Source: Companilactobacillus hulinensis (GTDB taxonomy: Bacteria; Bacillota; Bacilli; Lactobacillales; Lactobacillaceae). Taken from it: a stretch of DNA of 64,000 nucleotides. How positions within the stretch are numbered: position 1 is the first letter of the stretch; the number at the start of each line of letters is the position of its first letter. The translations under genes were made by a program, and so were the position numbers. Below, piece by piece: positions 16,849 to 25,570 of the stretch. The stretch covers positions 62,001 to 126,000 of the forward strand of contig NZ_RHOO01000003.1 in NCBI RefSeq assembly GCF_003946555.1, read 5' to 3'. The notes under the pieces were generated by a model. It did not search any database. It was not told where the DNA came from and saw only the letters and a program-made list of their open reading frames with translations.

Positions 16849-17625
16849 ATGGCACGAAAAATATCCGTTGCGAACCAAAAAGGTGGTGTAGGTAAAACAA
16901 CTACGACTATCAATCTTGGTGCGTGCTTAACTGACTTAGGTCAAAGAGTTTTGATAGTAGATATTGATCCACAAGGTAACGCTACTAGTGGTCTGGGTAT
17001 TAAAAAAGCCAACGTTGAAAAGGATGTCTATGATGTGCTGGTCAATGAATATCCACTCGCCAAAACAATTATTCATTCTAATCATAAGAATCTTGATATC
17101 GTTCCGGCAACCATTCAATTAGCCGGTGCGGAAATGGAATTAACAACCATGATGGCACGTGAAACTAGACTTCGAGCTGGTTTGGAAGAGATTGACGACC
17201 AGTACGACATTGTCTTGATTGATTGTCCACCATCACTTGGTCAACTGTCGACTAATGCATTCACCGCTAGTGATTCCATCATCATTCCAGTACAAAGTGA
17301 ATATTATGCCTTGGAGGGATTGAGCCAGTTGCTTAACACGATTCGTCTGGTTCAAAAACATTTTAATAATAACTTAGCTATTGAAGGTGTACTTCTAACT
17401 ATGCTTGACGCCAGAACCAATCTTGGTGCTCAAGTTGTTGAAGAAGTGAAATCCTACTTTGGCGATCGAGTTTATAAAGCAATCGTTCCACGTAATACAC
17501 GACTAGCTGAAGCACCTAGTTACGGATTACCAATCGTTGACTTTGACGACAAATCACGTGGTGCTGAAGCTTATCGCGATCTTGCTAAGGAGGTGTTAAA
17601 ACGTAATGGCATCAAACAAAAATAA
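16849..17625 (+). CDS. parA: Chromosome partitioning ATPase ParA/Soj
   Basis: ParA ATPase that works with ParB in origin segregation and replication control. The deviant Walker A KGGVGKTT (residues 11-18) is at the N-terminus, DIDPQGNAT is the A' motif, and IDCPPSLG the Walker B. 258 residues fits Soj, with no N-terminal HTH, so it is the chromosomal type rather than a plasmid type. AGGGGAA precedes ATG 16849. The end overlaps the parB start by 20 bases. Confidence 0.95.
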   Translation: MARKISVANQKGGVGKTTTTINLGACLTDLGQRVLIVDIDPQGNATSGLGIKKANVEKDVYDVLVNEYPLAKTIIHSNHKNLDIVPATIQLAGAEMELTTMMARETRLRAGLEEIDDQYDIVLIDCPPSLGQLSTNAFTASDSIIIPVQSEYYALEGLSQLLNTIRLVQKHFNNNLAIEGVLLTMLDARTNLGAQVVEEVKSYFGDRVYKAIVPRNTRLAEAPSYGLPIVDFDDKSRGAEAYRDLAKEVLKRNGIKQK

Positions 17626-18478
17626 AAAAGGCCTTGGAAAAGGTATCGATGCGATTTTTTCTGAATTTGAAGCAATTGATGAAAATTCTGAAACAGTCGT
17701 TGACCTATCACTTGATGATATCCGTCCAAACCCTTATCAACCAAGAAAGACTTTTGATGAACATGCCTTAAATGAACTAGCTAGATCAATCGAGCAAAAC
17801 GGTGTCTTCCAACCGATCATTGTTCGTGAAAGTGTCAATGGATTCGAAATAATTGCTGGGGAACGTCGTTTCCGTGCAAGTAAAATTGCTAAGCAGACTA
17901 CTATTCCGGCAATCGTTCGTCCATTGAGCGAATCAGGGATGATGGAGATTGCTGTGTTGGAAAACTTGCAGCGTGAAGATCTGACACCTCTTGAAGAAGC
18001 TGATGCTTACCAAACTTTGATCACTAAGCTTAATTTGACACAGGAACAAGTTTCACAACGTCTGGGCAAGAGTCGTCCTTACATTGCAAACTACTTGCGT
18101 CTACTAAATCTTCCTGAAGCAACTAAGAAATTAGTTCAACATGGTGACCTTTCAATGGGACAAGCTAGAACCTTGTTGAGTTTGAAAGACAAGGAACAAA
18201 TCGACAAATTGGCTAAACGTGCAGTCAGTGAAGATTTGACTGTTAGACAACTGGAACAATTAGCTACTGAGACTAAGCATGATATCAAGAAAAAGAAGAA
18301 AGTTTCAAAATCTAAATCACCTTATATCCGTGCAACTGAAGAGAAATTAGTTGAAAAGTTCGATACTGGTGTAGCTGTGAGAGAAACACGTAGCGGACAT
18401 GGAAAATTGGAAATCGATTTTTCTAATACTGATGATCTTAATCGTATTTTGGATATATTAGGAATTAGTTTGGATTAG
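17606..18478 (+). CDS. parB: Chromosome partitioning protein ParB/Spo0J
   Basis: 290-residue ParB. The N-terminal KGLGKGIDAIF is typical. A ParB/Srx CTPase domain covers about residues 38-125 (NPYQPRKTFD, GERRFRAS, ENLQREDLTPLEEA), followed by a HTH domain (VSQRLGKSRPYIANYLRLL, about 150-168) that reads parS, and a C-terminal dimerisation region. ATG 17606 lies inside the end of parA, with AAGGAGG 13-19 bases upstream, so the two are coupled. No canonical parS was noticed inside parA or parB. Confidence 0.95.
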   Translation: MASNKNKKGLGKGIDAIFSEFEAIDENSETVVDLSLDDIRPNPYQPRKTFDEHALNELARSIEQNGVFQPIIVRESVNGFEIIAGERRFRASKIAKQTTIPAIVRPLSESGMMEIAVLENLQREDLTPLEEADAYQTLITKLNLTQEQVSQRLGKSRPYIANYLRLLNLPEATKKLVQHGDLSMGQARTLLSLKDKEQIDKLAKRAVSEDLTVRQLEQLATETKHDIKKKKKVSKSKSPYIRATEEKLVEKFDTGVAVRETRSGHGKLEIDFSNTDDLNRILDILGISLD

Positions 18479-18488
18479 AGGACTAGAT

Positions 18489-18755
18489 ATGTTTAATTTA
18501 GGTGACATCGTTATGATGAAGAAGCCTCATGCTTGTGGGGCTAACAAATGGGAAGTTATTCGTATGGGAGCAGATATCAAGGTCAAGTGCCTGGGCTGTG
18601 GTCATATTGTGATGATTCCTAGAAATGAATTTAATAAGAAGTTTAAAAAAGTAATTACTGAAGCTGCACAAGTTGATGTTAACCAAGAAGAATTTTATTT
18701 GAAGCAGACACAAATTGTACAACCTAATATTAATGGAAATGAGGAGAATTTATAA
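18489..18755 (+). CDS. DUF951 family small protein
   Basis: 88-residue DUF951 (YyzM-type) protein found between parB and ychF in many Firmicutes. FNLGDIVMMKKPHACGANKWEVIRMGAD-type opening and CLGCGH suggest a small metal-binding or nucleic-acid-binding fold with Cys residues in PHACG and CLGCG. Its stop overlaps the ychF start (TAATG). The C-terminal 30 residues extend beyond the usual 65-70. Function unknown. Confidence 0.85.
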   Translation: MFNLGDIVMMKKPHACGANKWEVIRMGADIKVKCLGCGHIVMIPRNEFNKKFKKVITEAAQVDVNQEEFYLKQTQIVQPNINGNEENL

Positions 18756-19858
18756 TGGCTTTAACTGCCGGAATCGTAGGACTACCTAACGTCGGAAAAT
18801 CAACATTATTCAATGCCATCACAAAAGCTGGTGCAGAAATGGCGAACTATCCATTCGCTACTATCGACCCTAATGTCGGTATGGTTGAGGTTCCTGACAA
18901 ACGTTTATCAAGAATTGACAGCTTAATTCCTGCTAAAAAATTAATTCACACAACTTTTGAGTTTACAGATATTGCCGGAATCGTTAAGGGTGCCAGCAAG
19001 GGTGAAGGACTTGGTAACAAGTTCCTTGAGAATATTCGTCAAGTTGATGCTATTGTGCATGTTGTTCGTGCTTTTGATGATGACAATATTACTAGTGTTA
19101 CTGGTAAGGTTGATCCATTGGACGATATCGAAACAATCAACTTGGAATTGAGTATTGCCGATCTTGACGCTGTTAATAAGCGTTATACAAAAGTTGAAAA
19201 GATGGCTAAGAGTGCTAAAGATAAGGATGCTCAAGAAGAGTTCGAAGTTCTTAAGAAGATCAAACCTGTGCTTGAAGACGGCGGCTCTGTTAGAACTATT
19301 GACTTCGATGAAGATGAACAAAAAATCGTTAAGGGACTATTCTTATTGACATCTAAGCCAGTCTTGTATGTTGCTAATATCGCTGAAGATGATATGGCTG
19401 ATCCTGAGGGTTCTAAGTACTACAAGATCATCGAAGACTATGCTAAGAAAGAAAATGCTGAAGTTATCGGTGTTTCTGCTAAGACTGAAGAAGAAATTGC
19501 TGAACTTGACGATGATGACAGACGTGACTTCCTTGAAGCTGAAGGTGTTAAAGAATCTGGTCTTGATAAGTTGATCAAAGCTAGTTACAAATTATTGGGA
19601 CTAAGAACATTCTTCACTGCTGGTGGTAAAGAAACACGTGCTTGGACATTCCATAAGGGTATGAAGGCACCACAAGTTGCTGGTATTATTCACTCTGACT
19701 TTGAACGTGGATTCATTCGTGCTGAAGTTATGTCATTTGATGCACTTGATGAATTAGGTAGTGAACAAGCAGTCAAAGAAGCTGGTAAATTACGTGTTGA
19801 AGGTAAAGATTACGAAGTACAAGACGGTGACATCATAGAATTCAGATTCAACGTCTAA
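18755..19858 (+). CDS. ychF: Redox-regulated ATPase/GTPase YchF (OLA1 family)
   Basis: Obg-family P-loop protein of 367 residues that binds ribosomes and preferentially hydrolyses ATP. GLPNVGKST is at residues 9-16, followed by the switch region FEFTDIAGIVKGASKGEGLGNKF. The C-terminal TGS-like domain ends EVQDGDIIEFRFNV. It is translationally coupled to DUF951 through a TAATG overlap. The length and all domains are normal. Confidence 0.95.
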   Translation: MALTAGIVGLPNVGKSTLFNAITKAGAEMANYPFATIDPNVGMVEVPDKRLSRIDSLIPAKKLIHTTFEFTDIAGIVKGASKGEGLGNKFLENIRQVDAIVHVVRAFDDDNITSVTGKVDPLDDIETINLELSIADLDAVNKRYTKVEKMAKSAKDKDAQEEFEVLKKIKPVLEDGGSVRTIDFDEDEQKIVKGLFLLTSKPVLYVANIAEDDMADPEGSKYYKIIEDYAKKENAEVIGVSAKTEEEIAELDDDDRRDFLEAEGVKESGLDKLIKASYKLLGLRTFFTAGGKETRAWTFHKGMKAPQVAGIIHSDFERGFIRAEVMSFDALDELGSEQAVKEAGKLRVEGKDYEVQDGDIIEFRFNV

Positions 19859-19874
19859 TTTTGGGGGAGAATTA

Positions 19875-20621
19875 ATGGCTGAAGATTTAAGAGAGAAGAA
19901 TAAGCAAGCTGCGGAGAAACAAAAGGGCAATGCAGCTAAAAAAGTAAAACATCAGGAAACAAAAGAAAAGATTGCTACTGCAACTCCTGATGAATTACGT
20001 AAGAAGTTAAGCAACAAGAATGAAGAGTATGTATTCAGATTAAACAGATTTTTGGTCGACGGTGGATTCACTGAAGATGAAGCTAAACAATCAATTGATG
20101 AATTGATGTCAGAGATCATTGAGAACCAAATCAAAGGTATTACTGCGAACACACTCTATGGACCTGTAACTAAAAAGGCTACAGAAATCGTGCATCCTAC
20201 AAAGCCTAAGAAAGCTACACCATTTTGGGCTTCAGCAATCGATACATCATTGTTGTTCTTCGCATTATTTGGCTTGTTATACGGAATCGTTGCTTTCACA
20301 AGCAAGAAGACTGATCCAAATAACCAAACAGGTATCTTAACATTGCTTATCCTTTCAGCAATGTGGGGATCATTGTTAACATGGTTCAACAACCAAATGA
20401 AGAAGCCAAAGAACGAACGTCCAGGTTGGGGAATTACTATTGGATACTTGGTATTTGGTTTGATCCTAATGTTCCTATTCTTAGGTGCAATGGCATTCGT
20501 ACCAACATCTATTAATCCAACGTTAGGCGGAATCGGCTACTTCATCGTTGCCGCAATAGCTTACGGAATTCGTTTTGTATATCGTCGTTACATGGGAATT
20601 CATGATCGTGCATTCTTCTAA
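19875..20621 (+). CDS. DUF1129 family membrane protein
   Basis: 248 residues: a charged cytoplasmic N-terminal half (about 1-115; ATPDELRKKLSNKNEEYVF and a helical repeat GGFTEDEAKQSIDELM) followed by four membrane helices (about 118-235). This is the DUF1129 layout of lactobacilli. GGGGGAG precedes ATG 19875, 16 bases after ychF, so it belongs to the same operon. Function unknown; the constant place after ychF suggests a housekeeping role. Confidence 0.85.
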   Translation: MAEDLREKNKQAAEKQKGNAAKKVKHQETKEKIATATPDELRKKLSNKNEEYVFRLNRFLVDGGFTEDEAKQSIDELMSEIIENQIKGITANTLYGPVTKKATEIVHPTKPKKATPFWASAIDTSLLFFALFGLLYGIVAFTSKKTDPNNQTGILTLLILSAMWGSLLTWFNNQMKKPKNERPGWGITIGYLVFGLILMFLFLGAMAFVPTSINPTLGGIGYFIVAAIAYGIRFVYRRYMGIHDRAFF

Positions 20622-20659
20622 ATGTTTGCATTATTAATTGAAAAGACTACCATGAAGTC

Positions 20660-20785
20660 GTGATCAATTATGAATTACACAAGAAAGAGCTCAACGCTAA
20701 TGCGCCTACTATTTCCTTTGCAATAACTCATATGGTCTTAAAAAGACATGGAGGTATTAAGAATGAAAAAGTTAGACAAGAGTGA
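20660..20785 (+). CDS. Possible small ORF (41 aa) or gene remnant
   Basis: Open frame from GTG 20660, continuing open back to a stop at 20639. The translation begins VINYELHKKELNANAPTISF and looks protein-like (amphipathic, mixed composition), but there is no good ribosome binding site. It overlaps the next small gene in another frame. It could be the end of a decayed gene. I do not recognise it. Confidence 0.3.
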   Translation: MINYELHKKELNANAPTISFAITHMVLKRHGGIKNEKVRQE

Positions 20786-20888
20786 AAAAAAGAGATTAGC
20801 CAAATTGGCTGAATCAAAGGATACTAAGAAAGATGACAACAAGAAGTCATCATTCAAAGCATTCATGGATCAAATGAATCACGAATAA
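20763..20888 (+). CDS. Small highly charged protein (41 aa)
   Basis: ATG 20763 is preceded by GGAGG (20750-20754) and followed by 41 codons, a stop and a terminator, so it looks like a true small gene. The product is about 37% Lys/Arg with many Asp/Glu (begins MKKLDKSEKKRLAKLAESKD) and has no membrane segment or secretion signal. It is probably disordered or a single helix in the cytosol. Function unknown. Confidence 0.6.
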   Translation: MKKLDKSEKKRLAKLAESKDTKKDDNKKSSFKAFMDQMNHE

Positions 20889-20907
20889 TTTTAGAATATG
20901 TAATCTC

Positions 20908-20935
20908 AGGACTGCCGGTTGGTAGTCCTTTTTTA
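20908..20935 (+). terminator. Terminator after the small ORF
   Basis: AGGACTGCC and GGTAGTCCT arms with a GGTT-type loop and six T. Confidence 0.9.
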
Positions 20936-21020
20936 GTTCGGGATATATTTTTGTGTAGTTCAAGATTTTTTCTTATTAAAGTTGTAATAAATGTCATACT
21001 TAAAACGGGGTAGTAAAATT

Positions 21021-22334
21021 ATGGTTCCGATGGATACTGACGCGTATATTGTTGAAAACTTTTTACTTACGTTAATTCAGATATGTACTTTTTTAACCTT
21101 TAATAAGGATAACGAGCTTTTTAAATTTAGGCATGTAATATATTACTTAACGGTATTGTTTACCGTGTTTATTGGTCAAATATTTGTGGGTGACGTAGTC
21201 ACTCTTGTTTATATATGTGAGTGTTTTGTTTTTTTTAAAAGTAAAGCAGAAAATAAGTATCTATTATTGGAAAATATTTTATTGTCAGTATTAGTGACTA
21301 ATATTAGTAATATCCTATCATCGATTATTACGTTTCCGTTTATTAGCTCCAATGTGGTAATGGGATATAAATTAGTAGCAATAGATTTTGTCATAAATTG
21401 TTTAATATTAATTGTGGTACTTGTAGTGTATATAAAATATCATGTAGAAGATTATTTAGGTAAGCATGAATCGATAACTTCCAGTATGATTATGTTTTAC
21501 ATATATTTAACGATATTCTTTTTTATTTCAGTAGTACAAAAGTTTAAGGCATATAGGTCTATGAATAATTTAGTCATTTCATTTGTTATTATTCAAAGTT
21601 TAATCATGCTGTTCATTTTTTTGCACGACAGGCGGCATCAAGAAAAAAAATATCACCAGGCTCTTATTGAGGAGCAAATAAATAATTTGGAAATATATAC
21701 TCAATCTTTAGAAAGTGAACAAAAGAAGTTAAGGGAATTCAAACATGATTACCGAAATATGTTGATTAGTTTACGAGGGCAGGCAGAACAAATTAATGAC
21801 AATGATTTTCTTGATGAATTAAACAAATTTGAAGATTATTCTAATGACTACTTCAAAGGACAATTTCTAAATCAATATAAGGACATAGTTAATGTAGATA
21901 ATAAGTATTTAAAAAGCTTATTGATAAGTAAGTTTCATAGGATGAGCCTTAAAGGTATTAATTGTACTTTTGAATGTCGGAATAAAGTTAAGTTTTTTTC
22001 GATAAATATATATGATTTGATAAGATTATTAGGAATAGCAATGGATAACGCTATAGAGGCTGTAGATGGTCAGGAATTGAGTAGTATAAAAATTGGAATT
22101 GTTTTGGCAAATAATGGAACGATATTTGTTATATCTAATAGTTTAAATACAAATGATTCTTTATATACAATGATACGTGAAGGGTATTCTACTAAAAAGA
22201 ATCATTCGGGAATTGGATTGAATAATTTTATTAAAATTAGAAATGAATATCCTAATATTATAAGTACTAAATACGAGGTTAAAAACAAATCATTTAATTT
22301 GGAATTACTAATAAAAGATGAGGGTATAAAATGA
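21021..22334 (+). CDS. AgrC/ComD-like sensor histidine kinase (GHKL type)
   Basis: 437-residue kinase. Six or seven membrane helices fill the first 200 residues, as in peptide-pheromone receptors. A coiled coil follows, then the phospho-acceptor box REFKHDYRNMLISL (His at about residue 243), the N box GIAMDNAIEA and the G box HSGIGLNNF of the GHKL ATPase. ATG 21021 has ACGGGG 9 bases upstream; ATG 20991 has none. It overlaps the response regulator by 4 bases. No AgrB-like processing protease or obvious signal peptide gene is next to it. The cluster is more AT-rich than its neighbours, a hint of transfer. Confidence 0.85.
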   Translation: MVPMDTDAYIVENFLLTLIQICTFLTFNKDNELFKFRHVIYYLTVLFTVFIGQIFVGDVVTLVYICECFVFFKSKAENKYLLLENILLSVLVTNISNILSSIITFPFISSNVVMGYKLVAIDFVINCLILIVVLVVYIKYHVEDYLGKHESITSSMIMFYIYLTIFFFISVVQKFKAYRSMNNLVISFVIIQSLIMLFIFLHDRRHQEKKYHQALIEEQINNLEIYTQSLESEQKKLREFKHDYRNMLISLRGQAEQINDNDFLDELNKFEDYSNDYFKGQFLNQYKDIVNVDNKYLKSLLISKFHRMSLKGINCTFECRNKVKFFSINIYDLIRLLGIAMDNAIEAVDGQELSSIKIGIVLANNGTIFVISNSLNTNDSLYTMIREGYSTKKNHSGIGLNNFIKIRNEYPNIISTKYEVKNKSFNLELLIKDEGIK

Positions 22335-23080
22335 GCTGTCCAATAATTATTTGTGAAGATAACATTGATCAACTTAATAAGGTTAGCCATATAATTGAAA
22401 ACTATATCCAATTTCATACTGAGCTTATGAACGATATATTAAAAACAACGGCGCCCGTAGAAGTTTTGGATTACCTAGAAAAATTTAATGTTCAAGATGG
22501 AATATATTTTTTGGATATTGGATTGCATAGTTATATAGATGGGATAGAACTTGCTTACAGAATAAGGCAAATAGATGTATCTGCTAAGATAGTATTTGTC
22601 ACATCTCATGATGAGTTAGCCCCACTTACATTTAAACGGAAAGTTGAAGCTATAGGATATATAGTAAAAGATCAATCTTATGACAGTTTTAGAAAAGAAA
22701 TTCAGGATATTCTTCGTGTGTCAAATGAGCGAATAATAGAAATGAAAAGTGTAATTAATAAAGAAAAGATATTTACATTTTCATTTGGGAATAAAATTTA
22801 TAATATTGAACTATCTGATGTGATACTCATTGAAACATCTAATATATCTCATAAATTGGATTTATATGCTAAGACTAGTAAATTTGAATTTTATGGAAAA
22901 ATTAGTGAAATAAGTAAAAGTTATCCTGACATGATAAGGATAAGTAGGGCATGTCTGATTAATAGGAACTCTGTATTTGAAGTGGATTTCAACAATAATA
23001 AAATCATTTTAGATGAAGGACTTATACGATATTTTTCACCGTTATCTAAAAGAAAATTGAAAAATCTACTCAAGCGCTAG
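22331..23080 (+). CDS. AgrA/ComE-like LytTR response regulator
   Basis: 249 residues. The receiver domain (about 1-125) has DN at the acidic pocket and the phospho-acceptor Asp in IYFLDIGLHSY, and the LytTR DNA-binding domain (about 140-245) has ILIETSNISHKL and RISRACLINRN. The frame starts within the kinase stop (ATGA). LytTR proteins bind pairs of about 9-bp direct repeats; a candidate pair lies just downstream at 23102-23129 before the next gene. Confidence 0.88.
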   Translation: MSCPIIICEDNIDQLNKVSHIIENYIQFHTELMNDILKTTAPVEVLDYLEKFNVQDGIYFLDIGLHSYIDGIELAYRIRQIDVSAKIVFVTSHDELAPLTFKRKVEAIGYIVKDQSYDSFRKEIQDILRVSNERIIEMKSVINKEKIFTFSFGNKIYNIELSDVILIETSNISHKLDLYAKTSKFEFYGKISEISKSYPDMIRISRACLINRNSVFEVDFNNNKIILDEGLIRYFSPLSKRKLKNLLKR

Positions 23081-23101
23081 CCACTTTAAGTCCTTAAACT
23101 A

Positions 23102-23165
23102 TACAGTTCAGGGTGTTTTATACATTGAGAGTCTCTTTTGTACTAGTTTATATGTGATGAATAAT
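23102..23165 (+). promoter_or_regulatory. Candidate LytTR direct repeats and promoter
   Basis: TACAGTTCA (23102-23110) and TACATTGAG (23121-23129) form an imperfect direct repeat resembling AgrA boxes (ACAGTTAAG type), but with a 19-base period rather than 21. A promoter TTGTAC (23138-23143), 16-bp spacer, AATAAT (23160-23165) follows. Confidence 0.35.
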
Positions 23166-23200
23166 TCATTAATTAACGATTAGTTTTGGAGGGATATATC

Positions 23201-23518
23201 ATGACTAAAACGGACAATTTTTTTAGAATATTTTCATGGGTAGTTTTTTGGTTAGAGAACATTTTGATTGTGAGTGTTCCCATTGTCACACAATTACACC
23301 CAAAAGATGTAACTGCAATTTCAGATAGTTTATCCAAAGTTATTTTTTCTTTAGGGTTTTTGGCAATTATTATAGTTTTTCAAATTATAACGTATTTTGC
23401 GATTAAAAATATAAGTAACAAAAAATGGAATATTGTACTTTTAGTTTTGGGAATTATTCATAATCCTCTGTATTTAATATCGTCTATTGGATTTCTAATC
23501 AGTGAACGTGAAAATTAA
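23201..23518 (+). CDS. Small three-helix membrane protein next to the Agr-like system
   Basis: 105 residues with three hydrophobic helices (about 9-30, 45-70, 76-97) and a charged end. GGAGGG lies 8 bases before ATG 23201. The position after a pheromone-type kinase/regulator pair, behind candidate LytTR repeats, suggests it is the output gene, for example an immunity or peptide-related membrane protein, but no family is recognised. A terminator follows. Confidence 0.6.
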   Translation: MTKTDNFFRIFSWVVFWLENILIVSVPIVTQLHPKDVTAISDSLSKVIFSLGFLAIIIVFQIITYFAIKNISNKKWNIVLLVLGIIHNPLYLISSIGFLISEREN

Positions 23519-23535
23519 TTAAATTTTTTTACATT

Positions 23536-23563
23536 AGGACCGCCAATTGGTGGTCCTTTTTTA
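23536..23563 (+). terminator. Terminator
   Basis: AGGACCGCC and GGTGGTCCT arms, AATT loop, six T. The hairpin is nearly the same as the one at 20908-20935, so the Agr-like cluster is flanked by two similar terminators. Confidence 0.9.
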
Positions 23564-23624
23564 CACGGTCTTTATAATTCTGTGAGAAGATAATAATACA
23601 TAGAATTTTGAGGAGGTAATTTTT

Positions 23625-24809
23625 GTGGGTAACTTACATGAACAATTGATGGAGAAACTTGATGATTCTAGGGATGAAATTATTCAAATTAGAGAATACT
23701 TACATGCGCACCCAGAAGTATCTTTTAAGGAGAAGAATACTTCAGCTTACATTAAAAAGTTTTATCAGAATCTTGATTGTACAGTTCGTGACTGTGGGGA
23801 TGGTCATGGAATAATCGTTGATATTGATTCTGGTAATCCCGGTCCAAAACTAGCCTTACGTGCTGATTTTGATGCACTGGCAGTTCAAGAGGATAATGAC
23901 TTGCCATTCAAATCACAAAATTCAGGAGTAATGCACGCTTGTGGACATGATGGACATACGGCTTACTTGATGGTAGTCGCTCGTAGTCTTATTGAGTTGA
24001 AAGACCAATTGCATGGTAGTATCAGAATAATTCATCAACCTGCCGAAGAAGTTGCCCCAGGAGGAGCCAAGTCGATGATTGAAGATGGCGCTTTGGATAG
24101 TGTCAACAACGTTGTAGGAGTCCATGTGATGACGTCAATGGAAAACGGCACAATTGGCTATCATGCTGGTGAAACTCAGACAGGACGTTCTAATTTCACA
24201 ATTAAGTTCACTGGTAAGGGTGGTCACGCTTCGATGCCGCAAATTTCTAATGATGCAATTGTGGCTGGCAGCTATTTTGTAACGGCGTTACAAACTGTAG
24301 TTTCACGGAGAATTGATCCATTTGATACGGCTAGCGTTACTATCGGGTCTTTTGACGGTGTCGGTTCTTTCAATGCCATTAAAGAATCAGTTACTTTGAA
24401 AGGTGACGTGCGGGTTATGAAAGAAGCAACACGCCAAAAAGTTCGTCAACAAATTGAGACGATTGCACATGGAATAGAATCAATGTTTGGAGTCAAAGCC
24501 GAGATTGATTACGATGATAACTATCCAGTATTGGTTAATGACGAAGCTTTAACAAAACAAGTTGTTAAAAGTATCAAGGCCGCCAATATTCCTGAAGTTA
24601 CCAAGGTATTCGATTGTGGCGTCCAACAACCATCTGAGGACTTCAGTTACTTTGCTCAGAAGTTGCCTAGTACCTTCTTTTATGTTGGTTGTATGACTGA
24701 TGATCACGCCAATCATCCACATCACAGTCCAGATTTCATGATGAATGAAAAATGTTTGATTATTGCCGCTAAGGCAGTGGGTAGTTTTGTTTTGGACTAT
24801 TTGAGATAA
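23625..24809 (+). CDS. M20 family amidohydrolase
   Basis: 394-residue zinc amidohydrolase of the hippurate/N-acyl-amino-acid hydrolase group. It would split N-acyl amino acids or related amides in the cytosol. Metal ligands lie in MHACGHDGHTAYL (about residues 105-117), PAEEVAPGG (about 140-148), HVMTS and the C-terminal HPHHSPDF. RREIDPFDTASVTIG-type lid domain is present (TVVSRRIDPF). The start is GTG 23625 with GAGGAGG 9 bases upstream. The exact substrate is not evident. It stands alone between terminators. Confidence 0.85.
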   Translation: MGNLHEQLMEKLDDSRDEIIQIREYLHAHPEVSFKEKNTSAYIKKFYQNLDCTVRDCGDGHGIIVDIDSGNPGPKLALRADFDALAVQEDNDLPFKSQNSGVMHACGHDGHTAYLMVVARSLIELKDQLHGSIRIIHQPAEEVAPGGAKSMIEDGALDSVNNVVGVHVMTSMENGTIGYHAGETQTGRSNFTIKFTGKGGHASMPQISNDAIVAGSYFVTALQTVVSRRIDPFDTASVTIGSFDGVGSFNAIKESVTLKGDVRVMKEATRQKVRQQIETIAHGIESMFGVKAEIDYDDNYPVLVNDEALTKQVVKSIKAANIPEVTKVFDCGVQQPSEDFSYFAQKLPSTFFYVGCMTDDHANHPHHSPDFMMNEKCLIIAAKAVGSFVLDYLR

Positions 24810-24812
24810 ATG

Positions 24813-24860
24813 AAAAAGGTACTTGATTAATCCTTTAAAGATTAATTAAGTATCTTTTAT
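24813..24860. terminator. Bidirectional terminator
   Basis: Long imperfect hairpin (24814-24832 with 24840-24858) between the end of the amidohydrolase and the end of the convergent GntR gene, with A- and T-runs at its two sides. Confidence 0.8.
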
Positions 24861-25570
24861 TTTTCGATATTATTAACAACAATAATACTACCTTTATCAT
24901 AGCGGTGGCGTGTGTGTGAATACTCAAATATTCGTCCGTCATTTAAACTTACCGTTTGTGAAACTTGTAATACGGGGTCATCATTTTTACAGTCCAAATA
25001 TTTCTTGTCGTTATCATTTGGTTTTTCTGCACTAATTTTTCTTGTAGAACTTCCAACTTTTAATCCCAAATTATTTTCAATAAAATTATAAATGGAACCT
25101 TCCGCTATTTTTTCATTCAAATCTGTTATTACTGAAAGTGGCATTATTGAATGGTCTAATTCGTAAGGATCATCGTTCAAATTACGAAGTCTAAAAACAT
25201 CGTATACCGGAGTTGTATCGGATATGTTAAGTTTTTCGGCTTCTTTTTTTTGCGGTAGTCGAATATCGAATTTCAACACATTAGTTGTTAAAGTTCCTTT
25301 ATTTCTAAATAACTGTGTTGTTCCCTCATATTGACTAGAAAGAATATCTAATGTTGATAAGGGATTAGGAGCAACGAAAGAACCACTCCCTTGTTTTCTG
25401 GTTATTAGGTTTTTATTGGAAAGTTCATCTAATGATTTTTGGATGGTTACTCTTGATGTTTGAAATTCATTTGCTAAATCTTTTTGACTTGGGAGAATCT
25501 GATTTGGCTTATATTCGCCACTTTGAATTCTATCCTGAATATGTTTAGCAATGTCTTTATAGCGGCTAAT
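24857..25570 (-). CDS. GntR/HutC family regulator with UTRA domain and unusual start codon
   Basis: Full HTH plus UTRA repressor of 237 residues when read from ATT at 25570. The HTH reads SRYKDIAKHIQDRIQSGEY ... ILPSQKDLANEF ... RVTIQKSLDEL, and the UTRA sugar-phosphate domain covers about residues 97-237 (VYDVFRLRNLNDDPYELDHS, FEYSHTRHRYDKG). No ATG, GTG or TTG exists in frame before codon 98, and an in-frame TGA lies three codons upstream of ATT. AAAGGAG sits 10 bases before ATT. The true start is therefore ATT (or ATC/CTG just before it), or the gene carries a start-codon or frameshift mutation. It probably represses the divergent beta-glucosidase gene. Confidence 0.7.
   Translation of the reverse strand: MSRYKDIAKHIQDRIQSGEYKPNQILPSQKDLANEFQTSRVTIQKSLDELSNKNLITRKQGSGSFVAPNPLSTLDILSSQYEGTTQLFRNKGTLTTNVLKFDIRLPQKKEAEKLNISDTTPVYDVFRLRNLNDDPYELDHSIMPLSVITDLNEKIAEGSIYNFIENNLGLKVGSSTRKISAEKPNDNDKKYLDCKNDDPVLQVSQTVSLNDGRIFEYSHTRHRYDKGSIIVVNNIEK

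Noticed and set aside
17606-18478. Canonical parS inside parB
   Set aside because: Sequences such as TGTTCGTGAAAGTGTC near 17821 match too few parS positions.
20991-23518. Complete agrBDCA operon
   Set aside because: Only the kinase and regulator are present; no AgrB-like membrane protease or propeptide was found on either strand nearby.
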